A DNA stretch of 64,000 bases from Chrysoporthe austroafricana. Taxonomy: Eukaryota > Ascomycota > Sordariomycetes > Diaporthales > Cryphonectriaceae. Below are positions 47,394-58,213 of the stretch, piece by piece. The DNA lies in the NCBI GenBank assembly GCA_001051155.2, contig JYIP02000006.1, positions 2,914,001 to 2,978,000 on the forward strand. The letters run 5' to 3'. The translations under genes and the position numbers were made by a program. The notes under the pieces are model-generated. The model was not told the DNA's origin. It was given only the letters and a program-made list of their open reading frames with translations, and ran no database searches. The first letter of the stretch is position 1, and every line of letters begins with the position of its first letter.

Positions 47394-49564
47394 TCATCGC
47401 TGGCTTCTCGAGGAGCTCACCGAGCCTTGCCTGTCGTGTATGGCTGGGCGGTCCTGCAGTTTCAAAGAATCGAGCCTCTTCTGGTTATCCTCGGTGCCAT
47501 CGTTCTCCTCTGCTGAGTGAGGAACCTTGCCGTTTGTCTTCTGCTTGTCTGCCAACTCCTGGATTGCAGCCCACTTGCGCTCCCTCTGGTTCTCTCTCGC
47601 CGCGGCGCTGTTTTGATGCTCAGTGTATTCCTGAGAACAGTCATCAAAGAGCTGGGGATTGATCTCCATGAACAGCTTCATGGCGTTGTAGACCATGCCG
47701 TGGATAGTCCTATTCGGTTGTCAGTACAAGTCCCAGGGGGTAAGAGAGGGACGTCCTTACCGGTTCCAGTGGCCCTTGGAGTTCTCGTACAGTGGTGCGA
47801 ACATGATGGGAAGAATGATCTCCACATTGTCACTGACGAGGTTGCAGAAATACTCGTTGTTCCAGAAGTAAAGGGCACGCTCTGCAACCTGGAAGTGCGG
47901 ACTTGCCACGGACTTGGCCAGCTGGTGAAACAAGGGCTCCTGAACTTTGGCGAATTCTGCTGGATCCATGACTTCGAAGATGTCCTCTACCTCGTTCAAG
48001 AACATGACCTCCTTGGTACTGTTGACCTTGGGCCAGTACCGCAGAAGACCGAGCACCACCTCCTCCGTAAGAGACGCATCCTTCTCGAGGAATTGGACGA
48101 TGCAGTAGGCGAGTTGTGGGTGATACATGCTCAGGCTCTTCGCCTTGTGCAACGGTATCAAGGTCCGGGTGAGGAACAACTTGTGCTCCTCCTTAAGAGG
48201 AAGGGCGAAACCATTAATAATGGACCCGAGGATCTCAAGAAGCTCGGCGACGCCGTTGAATCTCTCTGTTTCGTACACGAAGTGGAAGAAGACATTGTTG
48301 ATTGACCTTCGGATGAAGCTTCGTAGATTGAGAAACTTGCCGTATATCCGGTGCAACGTCGTCTTGAGAAAGTCTCTCTCGCGAGGGTCTTCCGAGTCAA
48401 ATAGCTCAAGGAGGCGGAGAACGAATCCGTGATCGATGTAGGCCTTGGCGATATTTGTGTTAAAATCCTGACTCTCGATGAAGCGCAAGAAGAATTCGTA
48501 GACGACTTGGATGTGCGGCCAGGCCACCTCCAGGACGGGCTCGTCCTCCTCCGGGTCGAAGGCCTCACCCTGAGGGTTCATGGGTGGAGGCAGAGGACGA
48601 AAGAGGTTCTTGGAGAACATCTCAACGACTCTTGGGTACATCGGCTCGGTGATGACCTGCCGGTTATTAGCGACATAGTCGAGCAGCTCATGGAGTGCCA
48701 GCCGCTTGATCTCCTTGGATTTCATATCGCCACTGGCATCGTTGAAGTCGAAAATGACGTTGCATTGGTCAATCTTCTGCATGAAGAGCTCTTGCCGACG
48801 GTTGGGCGGAACTTCATGAAACCCAGGAAGCTTCTCCAGCTCGCGATGCGGCGAGATATCGAACCGAGATGAGTGCTGCCTCTTCGGCGTCCTGAGACCC
48901 TCAGGGACGTCCTTCGGCGTGGACGCGAGGCGATCGAATATCAAGGACTTTTGGCCAGCTTTCGGGGGCGCGAGGTCATGGGGCATCGTCTCGGCGGCGC
49001 CGGGTGGGGGGACGTGCTATCGTCGGAAACATATAAGTCAGCCTTGTCGCATAGCTTGGAAGAGGTTCATGATGGAGCTCACAGGTGCACTGGGGCTGAT
49101 GATGACGGTCGGCGGCAGAGTGCCGCGCGGGGGTGCAGCCCCATTAGCAGTTTGGGGCGATCCGGCAGCACCAGCGAATGCGCCGGCTCCTTGAGCAGAG
49201 GTCATGTTGCTGAGGGGAGACTGCCCTGCCGCGCCTGCGCCGCCTTCATTTGCTCCAGCGCTGTTCGGGGGGAGAGGCTTGTTCCGGATGTCGTTAAGGG
49301 TAGAGGTGGAAGATGAGGGAGTGATGGTTGGAGAGTTCTGGCTAGCCGAGCCACTGTTGGGAGAAGCGGTGCCGTCTTTCGAATCCTTCTTCTTGGAGGA
49401 CTTGCTCGAGTCCTTCCCGCGCGAGAGCTGCAGTTGGGCTGTCATTAGCGTGTCGCGGGCGGTCTGACTAGGAGGGTACAGCAAAAGCGCTATAGGAGCG
49501 CAACAGGAGCAGGAATCCAGGGCGCATGGGGCTCACTTACAACTCTCTGGCTGAAGCGCTTCAT
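47394..49564 (-). CDS. RTS1: Protein phosphatase 2A regulatory subunit B56 (Rts1/Par1)
   Basis: B' (B56) subunit that directs PP2A to substrates in mitosis, septation and stress response. Exons 49564-49541, 49427-49083, 49016-47761 and 47709-47394 give 646 residues. Residues 1-150 are Ser/Gly/Ala-rich and disordered. The HEAT-like B56 core starts around 190 ([20 protein letters not shown]) and includes [80 protein letters not shown] and [20 protein letters not shown], all nearly invariant. The first exon is 24 bases (MKRFSQRV); the chosen acceptor has a good branch site, but a longer exon 2 cannot be excluded. Divergent from TFC1. Confidence 0.95.
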
Positions 49565-51384
49565 CTTCGAAGACAGTTGCTTCTCTGCGATGGATTGTCA
49601 GTAAGGTCGTCGCCAACGATTGATTGACGTCGTGGCAGGGCGGGCGAGGTGTTGGGTGGAGGGGGAAATTGGCGAGCAGTCCCGGGCGCAGGCGCACCAG
49701 ACCGGCAGGAGTGTACTGTTGGACAAGCTTATGCCCAGTAGTCGGGAGCTGTGGAGAGAGAGGGGGCGATAAACGCTGAAGAGCTCTCTACCTGTTCAAC
49801 CTCGCGGGATAGCAGGGAACGGCGGTAGCAGCCTCGACGACGGATCAAGGGGTGCTGGTCCACGTCCAGGCCAGTCTTGCTGGGTGTTCTCCAGGGAGCT
49901 GGTGGTGCTGGTGACGGCAAGGCGACAGGCGTTGGGGAGGGTGCTCGAGGACCAATTCGCCAGCGAGGAGGTGGGCTGATGCACGACAAGGGAGTCTTTT
50001 CGTAACGACGATGCGAACGAAGCTCGATTCAGAGGTCAAGGCTCGGGAGAGTGAGGTCGTGATTCAAGGAAGGGTCGGACAGGGGTTCGTCGTAAGCGGG
50101 AAGCAGGATGATTTGAGGAGGTGCATTAAGTGCCGGCCCGTAGGTGATTGATTGTACCAGGGGTAGGTAGGCAGGCAGTAAGGTATGGTGATGAGTACGA
50201 TCTCGACGTCGTGTGGATAGCCGCGAGCGCAGGTGAAGCGTGCAGCGTGCAGGCGCGCAGGTGTTATTTACCGTTGGATGGTGACGAGCCGTTGGCGTCT
50301 TTGGGGCCTTTGGAGGGCATCCGTGGCTAATTGAGCGAGCACCTGCAAGAGACGGACAGTTCCTGGAGAGCCCCCAACCCGACGCAGGGAACAAGGTCGA
50401 TCCTCGGTCTCTCGTCAAGATAGGTGAGCAGAGGTCCTCGCGCGGTGTAGAGAGGTGGGAGGGGGGCGAGGCAGGATCGGGCTTGGTCGGTCGAGGCTGG
50501 GAGTGAGGACAGGACGTCTGGAGGCAGTACAGTACGAGTAATGTTTGGCGACTTTGATTGATGCCGTTAACGACGAGAGGTCCATCAGCTCCTGATCTGG
50601 GTCGTGCGGTGCTGGTCCGTTCGCTTCAAGGTTGGCGCCGGACCTTAGCCCATGTTTGCGGGGCTCAGATGGTAGTCAGGTAGTGTGCGAAGCGTGATGC
50701 ATTCCAGGCTTGATTGACTATTTGACGGGGGGGTCGTCTTGGTCAAATTACCGCATGGACGGGAGGAGCACGGTCCAGCTCCGCTGCCCAACCCTCAGGG
50801 TCTGCTAGGCCTGGCCGTCGAGAAGAGAGGAAAACACGCATTAGGCCTGGCGGAAGTGCGCTGATCGTTGATCCGTCCCAAGAAGCTTGTCTTGGTACAG
50901 TAGCAGCCGCGACCCTGCAGGGCCATCCTGTTTCCCTCGCAGGGGGGGCTGAGGCGCTAAAATTAGAGCCTGCCCCAGCACTCTCTCCCAATGTTCAGGT
51001 CCCTGCTGAAGCGCTGACGACTGGCCGCCAGCTGGTGGACCCAATATCAAACTTCAGGACCCAAAGATTCAACAACGTCTTTGACCGAGGACTGGCAGGT
51101 TAAACCAGTCTTGACATCCTACTTCCTTTTCTTCCCTTCGTTCTTCTTCTCCTTTTATCGGACGTAACCTTGCCCAGCGAGGGTCTTCGTGGGAGTGATC
51201 ATTCGGCAAACCAACCACCTTCGCCTCATCAGCATGCCCTCAATCCGAGTGTGAAGTGAGTACTTCATAACGTACCAGCACTTCGGACGAGAGGTCTAGG
51301 GCCCGACCAAACGCAGATATATCGTGAAGGGCACCCTAAAATTTCGATAGGCTCACTGTGCTTCGGCACAGCGTTGCTTTCAAC
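49565..51384. other. Long divergent promoter/leader region, B56 and TFC1
   Basis: About 1.8 kb. Open frames on the minus strand (49729-50418) are Arg/Ser/Pro-rich without domains. The part near B56 may be a long 5' leader; fungal B56 genes often have one, but nothing here proves it. Confidence 0.4.
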
Positions 51385-53649
51385 ATGCAGGCGATGGAAT
51401 ACACCGATAACGAGGAGACTGAGGCACCTCTGAGCCCCGAGTCGGACTCGACCTCGTCTTCAGTCGAAGATGAACAGGGCGAGCAGGAAGATCAGGAAGA
51501 TCAGGATGAGCAGGATGAAGAGGACGAAGAGGACGAGCAGGACGATCAGGACGATCCGGGCGAAGAGGGCGAGCGGGATGGGCAAGCGGCACCCCAGGCC
51601 CCGACCTTCAAGATCCCGTCAAGGACCATCTCGGCAGTCGAGCACCCGTTTCTGGTCATGGATATCGACAAAGGACTGGAGACATTTGGTCCCAACCCAC
51701 AGTTTCAAGCTGTAAGCTGCAGTCCGTTGGCAGTTGTCACAAACATGGTATTGATCCTAGATCCAGGTTCTGGATCCCGGAAATCCTCAACTTTCCGTGC
51801 CTATCTATCTTCACCCTCAAGATCCCACTTCGAGACCAATGATGTCTCACTACGCTTCGTCTCACAACGTCGTTTTCAAGATCGTGGTGCCCAAGCGGAC
51901 GGGGCGCAAACGGAAAAGGGGCAGCGATGAACCGTGGCGGGGAGATATCAAAGAGTCTACCGATGAGCCGGACAAGCGCCCGTCGACGATATTCAGGTCC
52001 CAGGCTAAGCTCGACGAGCCCAGAGCCCTGCGCAGGAAATTGCAGGACAATATCGGCAAGTACCAGGCTGAGGCTGTGGGCATAATAAAGCACACACACC
52101 GGTACCGCGGCATGGTCGATTTTAATTATTCGATGAAAAACAACGCCTTCATGAACAGCTTCACAGAGAAGATCATCTCAGGCGACGGTAGGTTTATATC
52201 GTATGCTCTGATGTGGCAAGAGTGCGCTGATGTTGTCTGGCAGTATCAAAATTCCGACAATTCTATGTCAGACCCGGAACAGACACATCCGCCAATCAAG
52301 AAATAATCGCACCACCGCTGATGACGCAGATCGCCATTCCTTACTACTATCATTACTCTCAGAACCCTTACGTTAGGGCGGTCAGTAGAGAAGACGGCGG
52401 TTTCGAAATGGTCAACACCACTGCCAAGGTTAAGTCAGTCGGTCACTTCATCGGCATACGGGATGCCATTCCGCCGGCCCCCTCCGGTCGACCACCCATA
52501 CGGGACCCTCTGTTTGATGACGTCGTCTATGCCATGAAGATGTGCATGGAAGAACGACCAGTATGGACGCGACGATCTATCATTAACCGGCTCGTGACTC
52601 TCGCATACGACCCCGCTAACCCGGAGAAACGCATTCCAAGGAACCTGTCCCAGCAGATTGTCAAGAACGCAATCCAGTTCGCAGGCTACCAATTCAAGGG
52701 CGGGCCATGGCGTGATGCCCTGGTCAAATACGGTTATGACCCTAGGGTAGACCCCTCCAGTCGCATCTACCAATGCCTGATTTTCCGACTTCGACGACTT
52801 GAGATCGGCATGATGGGCGAGATGTGGCAGGAGATCCGCAAGCGCGACCTGGCGGGTATCAAGGGGACGATCGATGAGCATCCCGAGTCGCACGTGTTTG
52901 ACGGAAAGAAATACAGCGAGGACGGTAAAGTCTGGCAGGTATGCGATATTACCGACCCCATGCTGGTGAAATTGTTTGCCGATGCTCCTTTCCGGCCCCA
53001 GTGCGATATCGAGGGGAGCGGATGGTATCATCGCGGGCTGTGGGCGAAAGCCAGGGCGATCATGAAGTGCAAGATGCGCGCAATCCAGTTCGGCCGCGAG
53101 CTGCACGACAGCGATTTCGAGGCCGCGCTCCAGGCTCGCGATGCGACGCCTGAACTGGAGACAGCCCGAAGCATCGCCGTTCCGACACCAGATCTGAAGC
53201 TGACGGATGCGGAGTGGGAGATGGTCAGGGGCAAGAGATATAAGGGCGTGGGCCGGCATCGCAAGAATAAGCGCTCGGCATACCACTTTCCTAGCAACAG
53301 GAACCCCAAGAGACTCGGTAAGACCAGCGTCGATCCGTCACAGTTGTCAGAGGGCGGGGGTCGTGAGACAGCTGCCGAGGACGAAGATGTCCTGCAAACC
53401 GTTGAGGATGAAAATGGCGTTGGTCCCGGTCTGCCCAGTGATTATGAGGATGGCAGCGAGTATGATGAGGATGACGTCGATGACGAGGATGAAGAGTCTG
53501 AGGAGGAAGACTATGGTGAAGATGACGAAAACCTGGCTGAACGTCTTCGACTTGCGCGGTACGATTATACCGATATCGAGCAGGGGGATGAAGAAGATGA
53601 GGAGCAGCAGGACGAAGATGACGAAGACGGAGGTAGAATGGACAACTAA
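51385..53649 (+). CDS. TFC1: Transcription factor IIIC subunit (Tau95/Tfc1, TFIIIC subunit 5)
   Basis: TFIIIC subunit that helps bind the A box of tRNA genes and recruit RNA polymerase III. Exons 51385-51711, 51761-52187 and 52244-53649 give about 719 residues. An acidic run of Asp/Glu/Gln (about 30-70) precedes VEHPFLVMDIDKGLETFG. The triple-barrel dimerisation region has LDPGNPQLSVPIYLHPQDP and VVFKIVVPKRTGRKRKRG. The DNA-binding half holds RPVWTRRSIINRLVTLAYDP, YQFKGGPWRDALVKYGYDPR and KYSEDGKVWQVCDITDPMLV, ending FRPQCDIEGSGWYHRGLWAK. A second long acidic tail (about 620-719) closes the protein. The exon 2 acceptor may be 51761 or 51767 (two residues different), and ATG 51394 is an alternative start. 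Confidence 0.93.
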
Positions 53650-53990
53650 TGCCCGCCGCCGTCGTTTCTTCGTTAGGGAGGCAATCTATCAGCATTATTT
53701 GGCTTCAATGGCTGACACCCTGGCGGATCGATATACGGTGTGAACTTGGAGTCAAGTCAGAGAAATTAGGACCAAAGGCAGTGGGACAATTAATGATGCA
53801 ATCTGTATGCTTGACATGACATGCATACCTCGTATTTCATGATCACATAAGTAAAAGTGCTTGTCTAGCTCAACACCTTCAATCTCCTGCTCTTTACAGA
53901 CCACAGAAATCCGCCTATCAATGCTTTGTGTTGACTTGCTTCTATGAGCTCTTCTATTCGGACATCTCTTTATTTTGTCCTGCTGCGAAT
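53650..53990. other. Convergent 3' intergenic region
   Basis: 340 bases between the stops of TFC1 and the BCS1-like gene. Nothing further seen. Confidence 0.45.
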
Positions 53991-55892
53991 TTATTGCACT
54001 TGTAATACCTTCATCTTGCTCGCCTTCTGCTTGACCATGCCATCAACCCACGGTCCGATCTCCTCGAGCGCCTTCTGTGGGTTTTTCTTCCGTTTGAGTA
54101 GGAATCCTTGGAGTTCTGCAGGCGAAAATTGCCCTTCGGGGATCTTCTCGGCGAATTCTCGGGCGATGATCTTCAGCTCATCGAAAACCAGGTCGAGCCG
54201 GTGGTCGTCCAGCGCTTCGCTCGCGGAGACTGCTCCTGGGTTCTGGAGCATAGGACCCGTCTTTTCGGCGTGAGCCTTGGCCTTCTCAAACTTCTCGTCC
54301 AGGTGGGCATGTCCGTTAGCTTCCACAGCATGTCCATTGGCGGCAGTCGTCTTGTGCCTCGAGTCCGCCTCGTACATCCGTTCGAACAATTCCCTCGCCT
54401 GCTCCTGTGTCGCATTCGTGAACGCAACCTGTAGGTCCACCCGGCCCGGTCTTATAAGGGCGTCGTCAAGCGTCTCAGGCTTGTTTGTGGTCATGATCAA
54501 TACCCGTCCCTCGTGGGAGGCAACGCCGTCAATCGCGTTGAGCAGACCGGATAGAGAGATCCCCTTCTCGAGGTTAAATGGCTTGTGTAGCTCACGCGCT
54601 AGGTCGCGGACATTCCAGTCATTAAGTGAGCCTCCTCCTTCGCCGCCATCGCCCCTGCGTCTTCTGCCGCCGCCGGCGGATTCGCCCTTGGCTTCTTTGG
54701 ATGTGCCGTTGACCTTGCTTGACTCAGCAGCCTCCTCGTCCTCCTGTCCCTCTTTCTTCGGTCTGGTCAGGCCCGCCGTGTCGATGTCCTCAAGAAGAAC
54801 GATGCACCTCCTCGGCAGGGAGTTGAACAGCGTCAGCAGGTCTTCTTCCGTGAGCGTTGGCTCCAGTAGGCTGATCACAAAGATATCCAGGCCGAACACA
54901 CCCGCGAGCGCAAATGACAAGCTCGTCTTGCCCGTACCCGGCGGGCCGTGGAACAGATACCCTCTCCTCAGCGGAATGCCACGGTTCGCATACCACTGCG
55001 GCGTCGCGGGGTGCAGATACTCATTCATATCGGCCAAGAGCTGGACCTTCTGTTTCGCGTCCAGCACGACTGTCTTCATGGGCCTGACCGGCCTCTGCGC
55101 AACCTGTGTCCACACACCCCTACCGAACCGTCGGCCGCTCGCCTGTACAGGCCTCTTGACGATCGTCTTAGCGTAGTGATCGGCGTAGAAGTTCTCCTTC
55201 GCCTTCTGCAGCAAGCGCTTGATCGGCTCGGGACTCCGGCCCAGACAGGAAATAACTAGATTCTCCCGGTCCTTGAACGTCGTGCTCCCGTTGTTGTTGT
55301 CCTCCATGAACGACTCCTGTTTCCTAGTGAGGTGGAAGTAGTTGCCCTCGAACCAGAAGCCGTGGGATCCCATGGCCGGGACAAAGCGTGGCGGCATCTT
55401 TGCTTCCTGGTTGCTGAAGTTGAGATACACGCCCTGGCCGTCGGCGGAGATGCGCGTCGCGAGGACGTCCGCCTCATCTTCCTCTTCCCAGGCGGTCTTG
55501 CTTAGTGTCTCGGCTGTGAGGGAGCGGGAGTTGACAAGGTGAGGCTGTGCGGCGAGCCACTTCATCAGGTGCATGAAGATTTCGTCTCCGGACGAGATGT
55601 GGATGGAGGATGTCAGGTAGGATGATATGAACGCCTGGACGGTGCTGAACAGCTGCCGCCATATGCGGCTGGTCGCCCAGACGAAGCCCAGCAGGCTCAG
55701 GAGCATCGTCGGGTCGATACCTATGCGGGTGCCGACTGTCTCGTGCAGGACCATGAGGACCTGCACGATAGGATTGCGTGCACCCAACAGGGCGATGATG
55801 GGCTCGAGGCCGGGAATGGTGGCATTGTCGGTCATGTTGGCGGGGAAGCCGTGGCGGTGGCCAAGACCTCCGCCTAGAGGCCTGAAGTCCAT
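53991..55892 (-). CDS. BCS1-like mitochondrial AAA ATPase
   Basis: AAA ATPase with a BCS1_N domain; true Bcs1 is the inner-membrane translocase that inserts the Rieske protein into complex III. Single exon, 633 residues from ATG 55892. A hydrophobic region at about 30-75 may anchor it. The BCS1_N part includes KMPPRFVPAMGSHGFWFEGN and LVISCLGRSPEPIKRLLQKA. The ATPase has Walker A GPPGTGKTS (316-324), Walker B CIVLLEDID (363-371) and RVLIMTTNKPETLDDALIRP with GR (about 463-484). A 45-residue Gly/Arg/Glu insert splits the domain after Walker B (about 378-422), and a helical Ala/Lys-rich tail follows. Filamentous fungi have many divergent BCS1 paralogues, and this looks like one, so its client is unknown. 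Confidence 0.93.
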   Translation of the reverse strand: MDFRPLGGGLGHRHGFPANMTDNATIPGLEPIIALLGARNPIVQVLMVLHETVGTRIGIDPTMLLSLLGFVWATSRIWRQLFSTVQAFISSYLTSSIHISSGDEIFMHLMKWLAAQPHLVNSRSLTAETLSKTAWEEEDEADVLATRISADGQGVYLNFSNQEAKMPPRFVPAMGSHGFWFEGNYFHLTRKQESFMEDNNNGSTTFKDRENLVISCLGRSPEPIKRLLQKAKENFYADHYAKTIVKRPVQASGRRFGRGVWTQVAQRPVRPMKTVVLDAKQKVQLLADMNEYLHPATPQWYANRGIPLRRGYLFHGPPGTGKTSLSFALAGVFGLDIFVISLLEPTLTEEDLLTLFNSLPRRCIVLLEDIDTAGLTRPKKEGQEDEEAAESSKVNGTSKEAKGESAGGGRRRRGDGGEGGGSLNDWNVRDLARELHKPFNLEKGISLSGLLNAIDGVASHEGRVLIMTTNKPETLDDALIRPGRVDLQVAFTNATQEQARELFERMYEADSRHKTTAANGHAVEANGHAHLDEKFEKAKAHAEKTGPMLQNPGAVSASEALDDHRLDLVFDELKIIAREFAEKIPEGQFSPAELQGFLLKRKKNPQKALEEIGPWVDGMVKQKASKMKVLQVQ

Positions 55893-57142
55893 TCTGAGAA
55901 CTGCTGAGGTACACACAGGATAGTGGCGGTTTTCTACTGTGCGGGTAGAGGGCGTTCAGCTTTGCTCCACCATACTCGATGTCTAGGCAGCAGCTTCTGA
56001 TCCGTAGACTCGTCCCCTACTACAAGCTTCTCGAGGAAGACTTGGGACAGAATTGGGATGTTGAAATAGAGAAGAGGTAGGGAAAAGAAGAGGCTCGACA
56101 GGTTGATATAGAGGGAGAGTGAGGCCGCCTTGACGATCCCGGAGTGGCAAACATCGGCGTAGCCTTCACATCCACCAACATCCGCTGGAAAGTGGGTCTA
56201 CTCCGGTGCTGTAGCGCGCCTAGTTGTAAGTCATGGGACACCAATAGAAGCTTTCGAACAAGGGGGGGTGTACGCAGTCGTCACGCTGCCTGCGTTTTGG
56301 CGGCACGTTGCAAAGCAAAGCACTAAAGTATCCCACATGCCCGGGAAGAAGACGATGACTCTTGCGTGCAGATGACTCTTGCGTGCACTGGACCATGCAG
56401 GTTGTGGGGCGAGTACGGCAGCATGCACTATAGTACTTTACATAGGTGGTAGGCAAGCAGGCAATCTAGCACGTGTCTAGGTTCTTAATGTGCTAAGCTG
56501 TCGCGGATACTCTATGAGTAATGGGCCGGCTAGCCGCCGCGGCCACGTCAGATTTCAGTCTCGTGCCGCAAAGTACCCAGAAGTGTACAAACCGAGTCTC
56601 ACTTTTTTTGCGTTGTGCACGCTCCAGAACAGGCAGCAGTCGTATTCATCCTGCGAACCCTTTCGTTATGGACCCGCTACCGCAGATCGCACGCCTTCCT
56701 CACTCTTCCCTCTTCACGGGTGGTACTTAGGGAAGGGGCTTGACGAGGGCAGCACTACGTTTCTCCGCATAGTGTATAGGTTCTACGCAAACAGTCTGTC
56801 ACTGGTGTCAGCATCCGATTACGTGCCTCTTATAGCCTCGGAGCTCAAGAGGGGACGGATGAATATTTGCTGCGACGGGGAGCCAAGCTGCCCGTCCGGT
56901 CGACAAACGTCGAGTCTCGGTCTCGAGATTTTCGCCGGTAGCCCGCTCCGATGGACGAGCACCGGTTGCGGTGCAATATCGTGCCCGGAGGTGAAGATAT
57001 ATCAGTCTTGCAGTCTGCCTCCGTGATCTCTTCTAGCCATATCTCCCATCCGCATTCATGTACTGTCTTGAGCTGTGAGACGCCAGGAACACCTACTTCC
57101 ACCACGCCCACCCCGGAAACATTCATACCTAAAGAAAACGCC
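55893..57142. other. Intergenic, divergent promoter region with a direct repeat
   Basis: About 1.25 kb between the BCS1-like gene (-) and the DUF1330-type gene (+). Contains a perfect 17-base tandem duplication at 56354-56387. The open frame upstream of 57143 is in phase with the DUF1330 gene but lacks family likeness, so it is read as leader. Confidence 0.45.
56354..56387. repeat. 17-base tandem duplication
   Basis: GATGACTCTTGCGTGCA occurs twice head to tail (56354-56370, 56371-56387) with no mismatch. Confidence 0.9.
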
Positions 57143-57433
57143 ATGGCCGTATTCGCCGTCATTCTGCTCAAAATAAATGACCGGGAGAAATACAAGCTCT
57201 ACGAGGCGGGTGTCGTGCCGACATTCACCCAGCACGGAGGCAAGGTCGTTGCTTTTGATGAGGAGCCGACGATCATCGAAGGCGATTGGCCGTATACCCG
57301 CAGCGTCGTGCTATCCTTCCCCAGTGCTGAGGACCTTAACAGATGGTACACTTCGCCTGAATATAAGCTCCTAGTCCAGCACCGTTTCCAGGCTGCGACC
57401 ACTCAGATAGCCGTTCTACGCGGTTTCGAGTGA
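57143..57433 (+). CDS. DUF1330-type small dimeric alpha/beta-barrel protein
   Basis: 96 residues from ATG 57143, one exon. MAVFAVILLKINDREKYKLY, then EAGVVPTFTQHGGKVVAFDE, then RSVVLSFPSAEDLNRWYTSP and EYKLLVQHRFQAATTQIAVL match the DUF1330 family, small ferredoxin-like folds that dimerise; function unknown. The size and the closing GFE are typical. The same frame stays open upstream to 56951, but that part has no family likeness and the Kozak-like context CGCCATGG favours 57143. Such genes are scattered in fungi and may be acquired from bacteria; nothing here tests that. Confidence 0.88.
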   Translation: MAVFAVILLKINDREKYKLYEAGVVPTFTQHGGKVVAFDEEPTIIEGDWPYTRSVVLSFPSAEDLNRWYTSPEYKLLVQHRFQAATTQIAVLRGFE

Positions 57434-58213
57434 GCACAGATCTCCGTTCTACGGTTGTACTTGGGTATGTAGGACGGAGAATGTCGAGTTGGAGTGAGTC
57501 AATACTTGCAGAAGTCTGCCTGAAGGCAATGATGGGGTGTAGGATTAGCTAGAATTCCTTTTTTTGGTGGGGCAGAGCGCGGGACATGTTTGGAATCAGT
57601 TCTCCAGCTCGCCTCGGGAGTGTCTACCCAGAGCTGAAGACATGCATTCTGGATTAGCGTATGGTACATAGAAGTCTCACCTCAAGCTCTTATTGAAAAT
57701 GTAACTCTCTATTCAAGCTTGATGGGGCGAGGCCCGCTGAGATGGTTATGCAGTAATGCACAGTGCCGAAGCCATCACTTCCATCCTTGCATTTTCCAGC
57801 AAATCGCATTACCGGGCTTCAGTGCAATAGTCTATCAAAGCAGTCATGTATACGTAGAATGGGCAAGGCCGAATCTCCTTACCAAGATCAGGAGGGAGAT
57901 CGGCATGAGCCTAGATATGCACATAAGCAGGCTGCCTGGCGTATGACTGCAGGTCGACGCGGCTGAGTTCCACCTTGATTGAGTCACCAAGCCACCCAGG
58001 CGATAGAAAGACGATGATTTTGCGGGTATTCGCCTAAGGCAACCAGTAGTGTGAAGCCGTCGTCTACATCGAAATCTTTGGCAGCCGGATTTCGCTTGTG
58101 AGCTCACCGCCAGAGATGACGTTCTATTTCATGGGACAGTCTATCATCGTATGGCAGAAGTTCCACTCGGACGCTGTGAGCCTGTGACTGCCATATATTC
58201 TCCTTGAAATGGT
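57434..58213. other. Convergent 3' intergenic region
   Basis: About 780 bases between the DUF1330-type gene and the asparaginase gene. No supported gene or repeat. Confidence 0.45.

Noticed and set aside
47517..48305. A 262-codon + frame opposite the B56 gene
   Set aside because: Complement of invariant B56 sequence; long antisense frames are expected from its codon usage.
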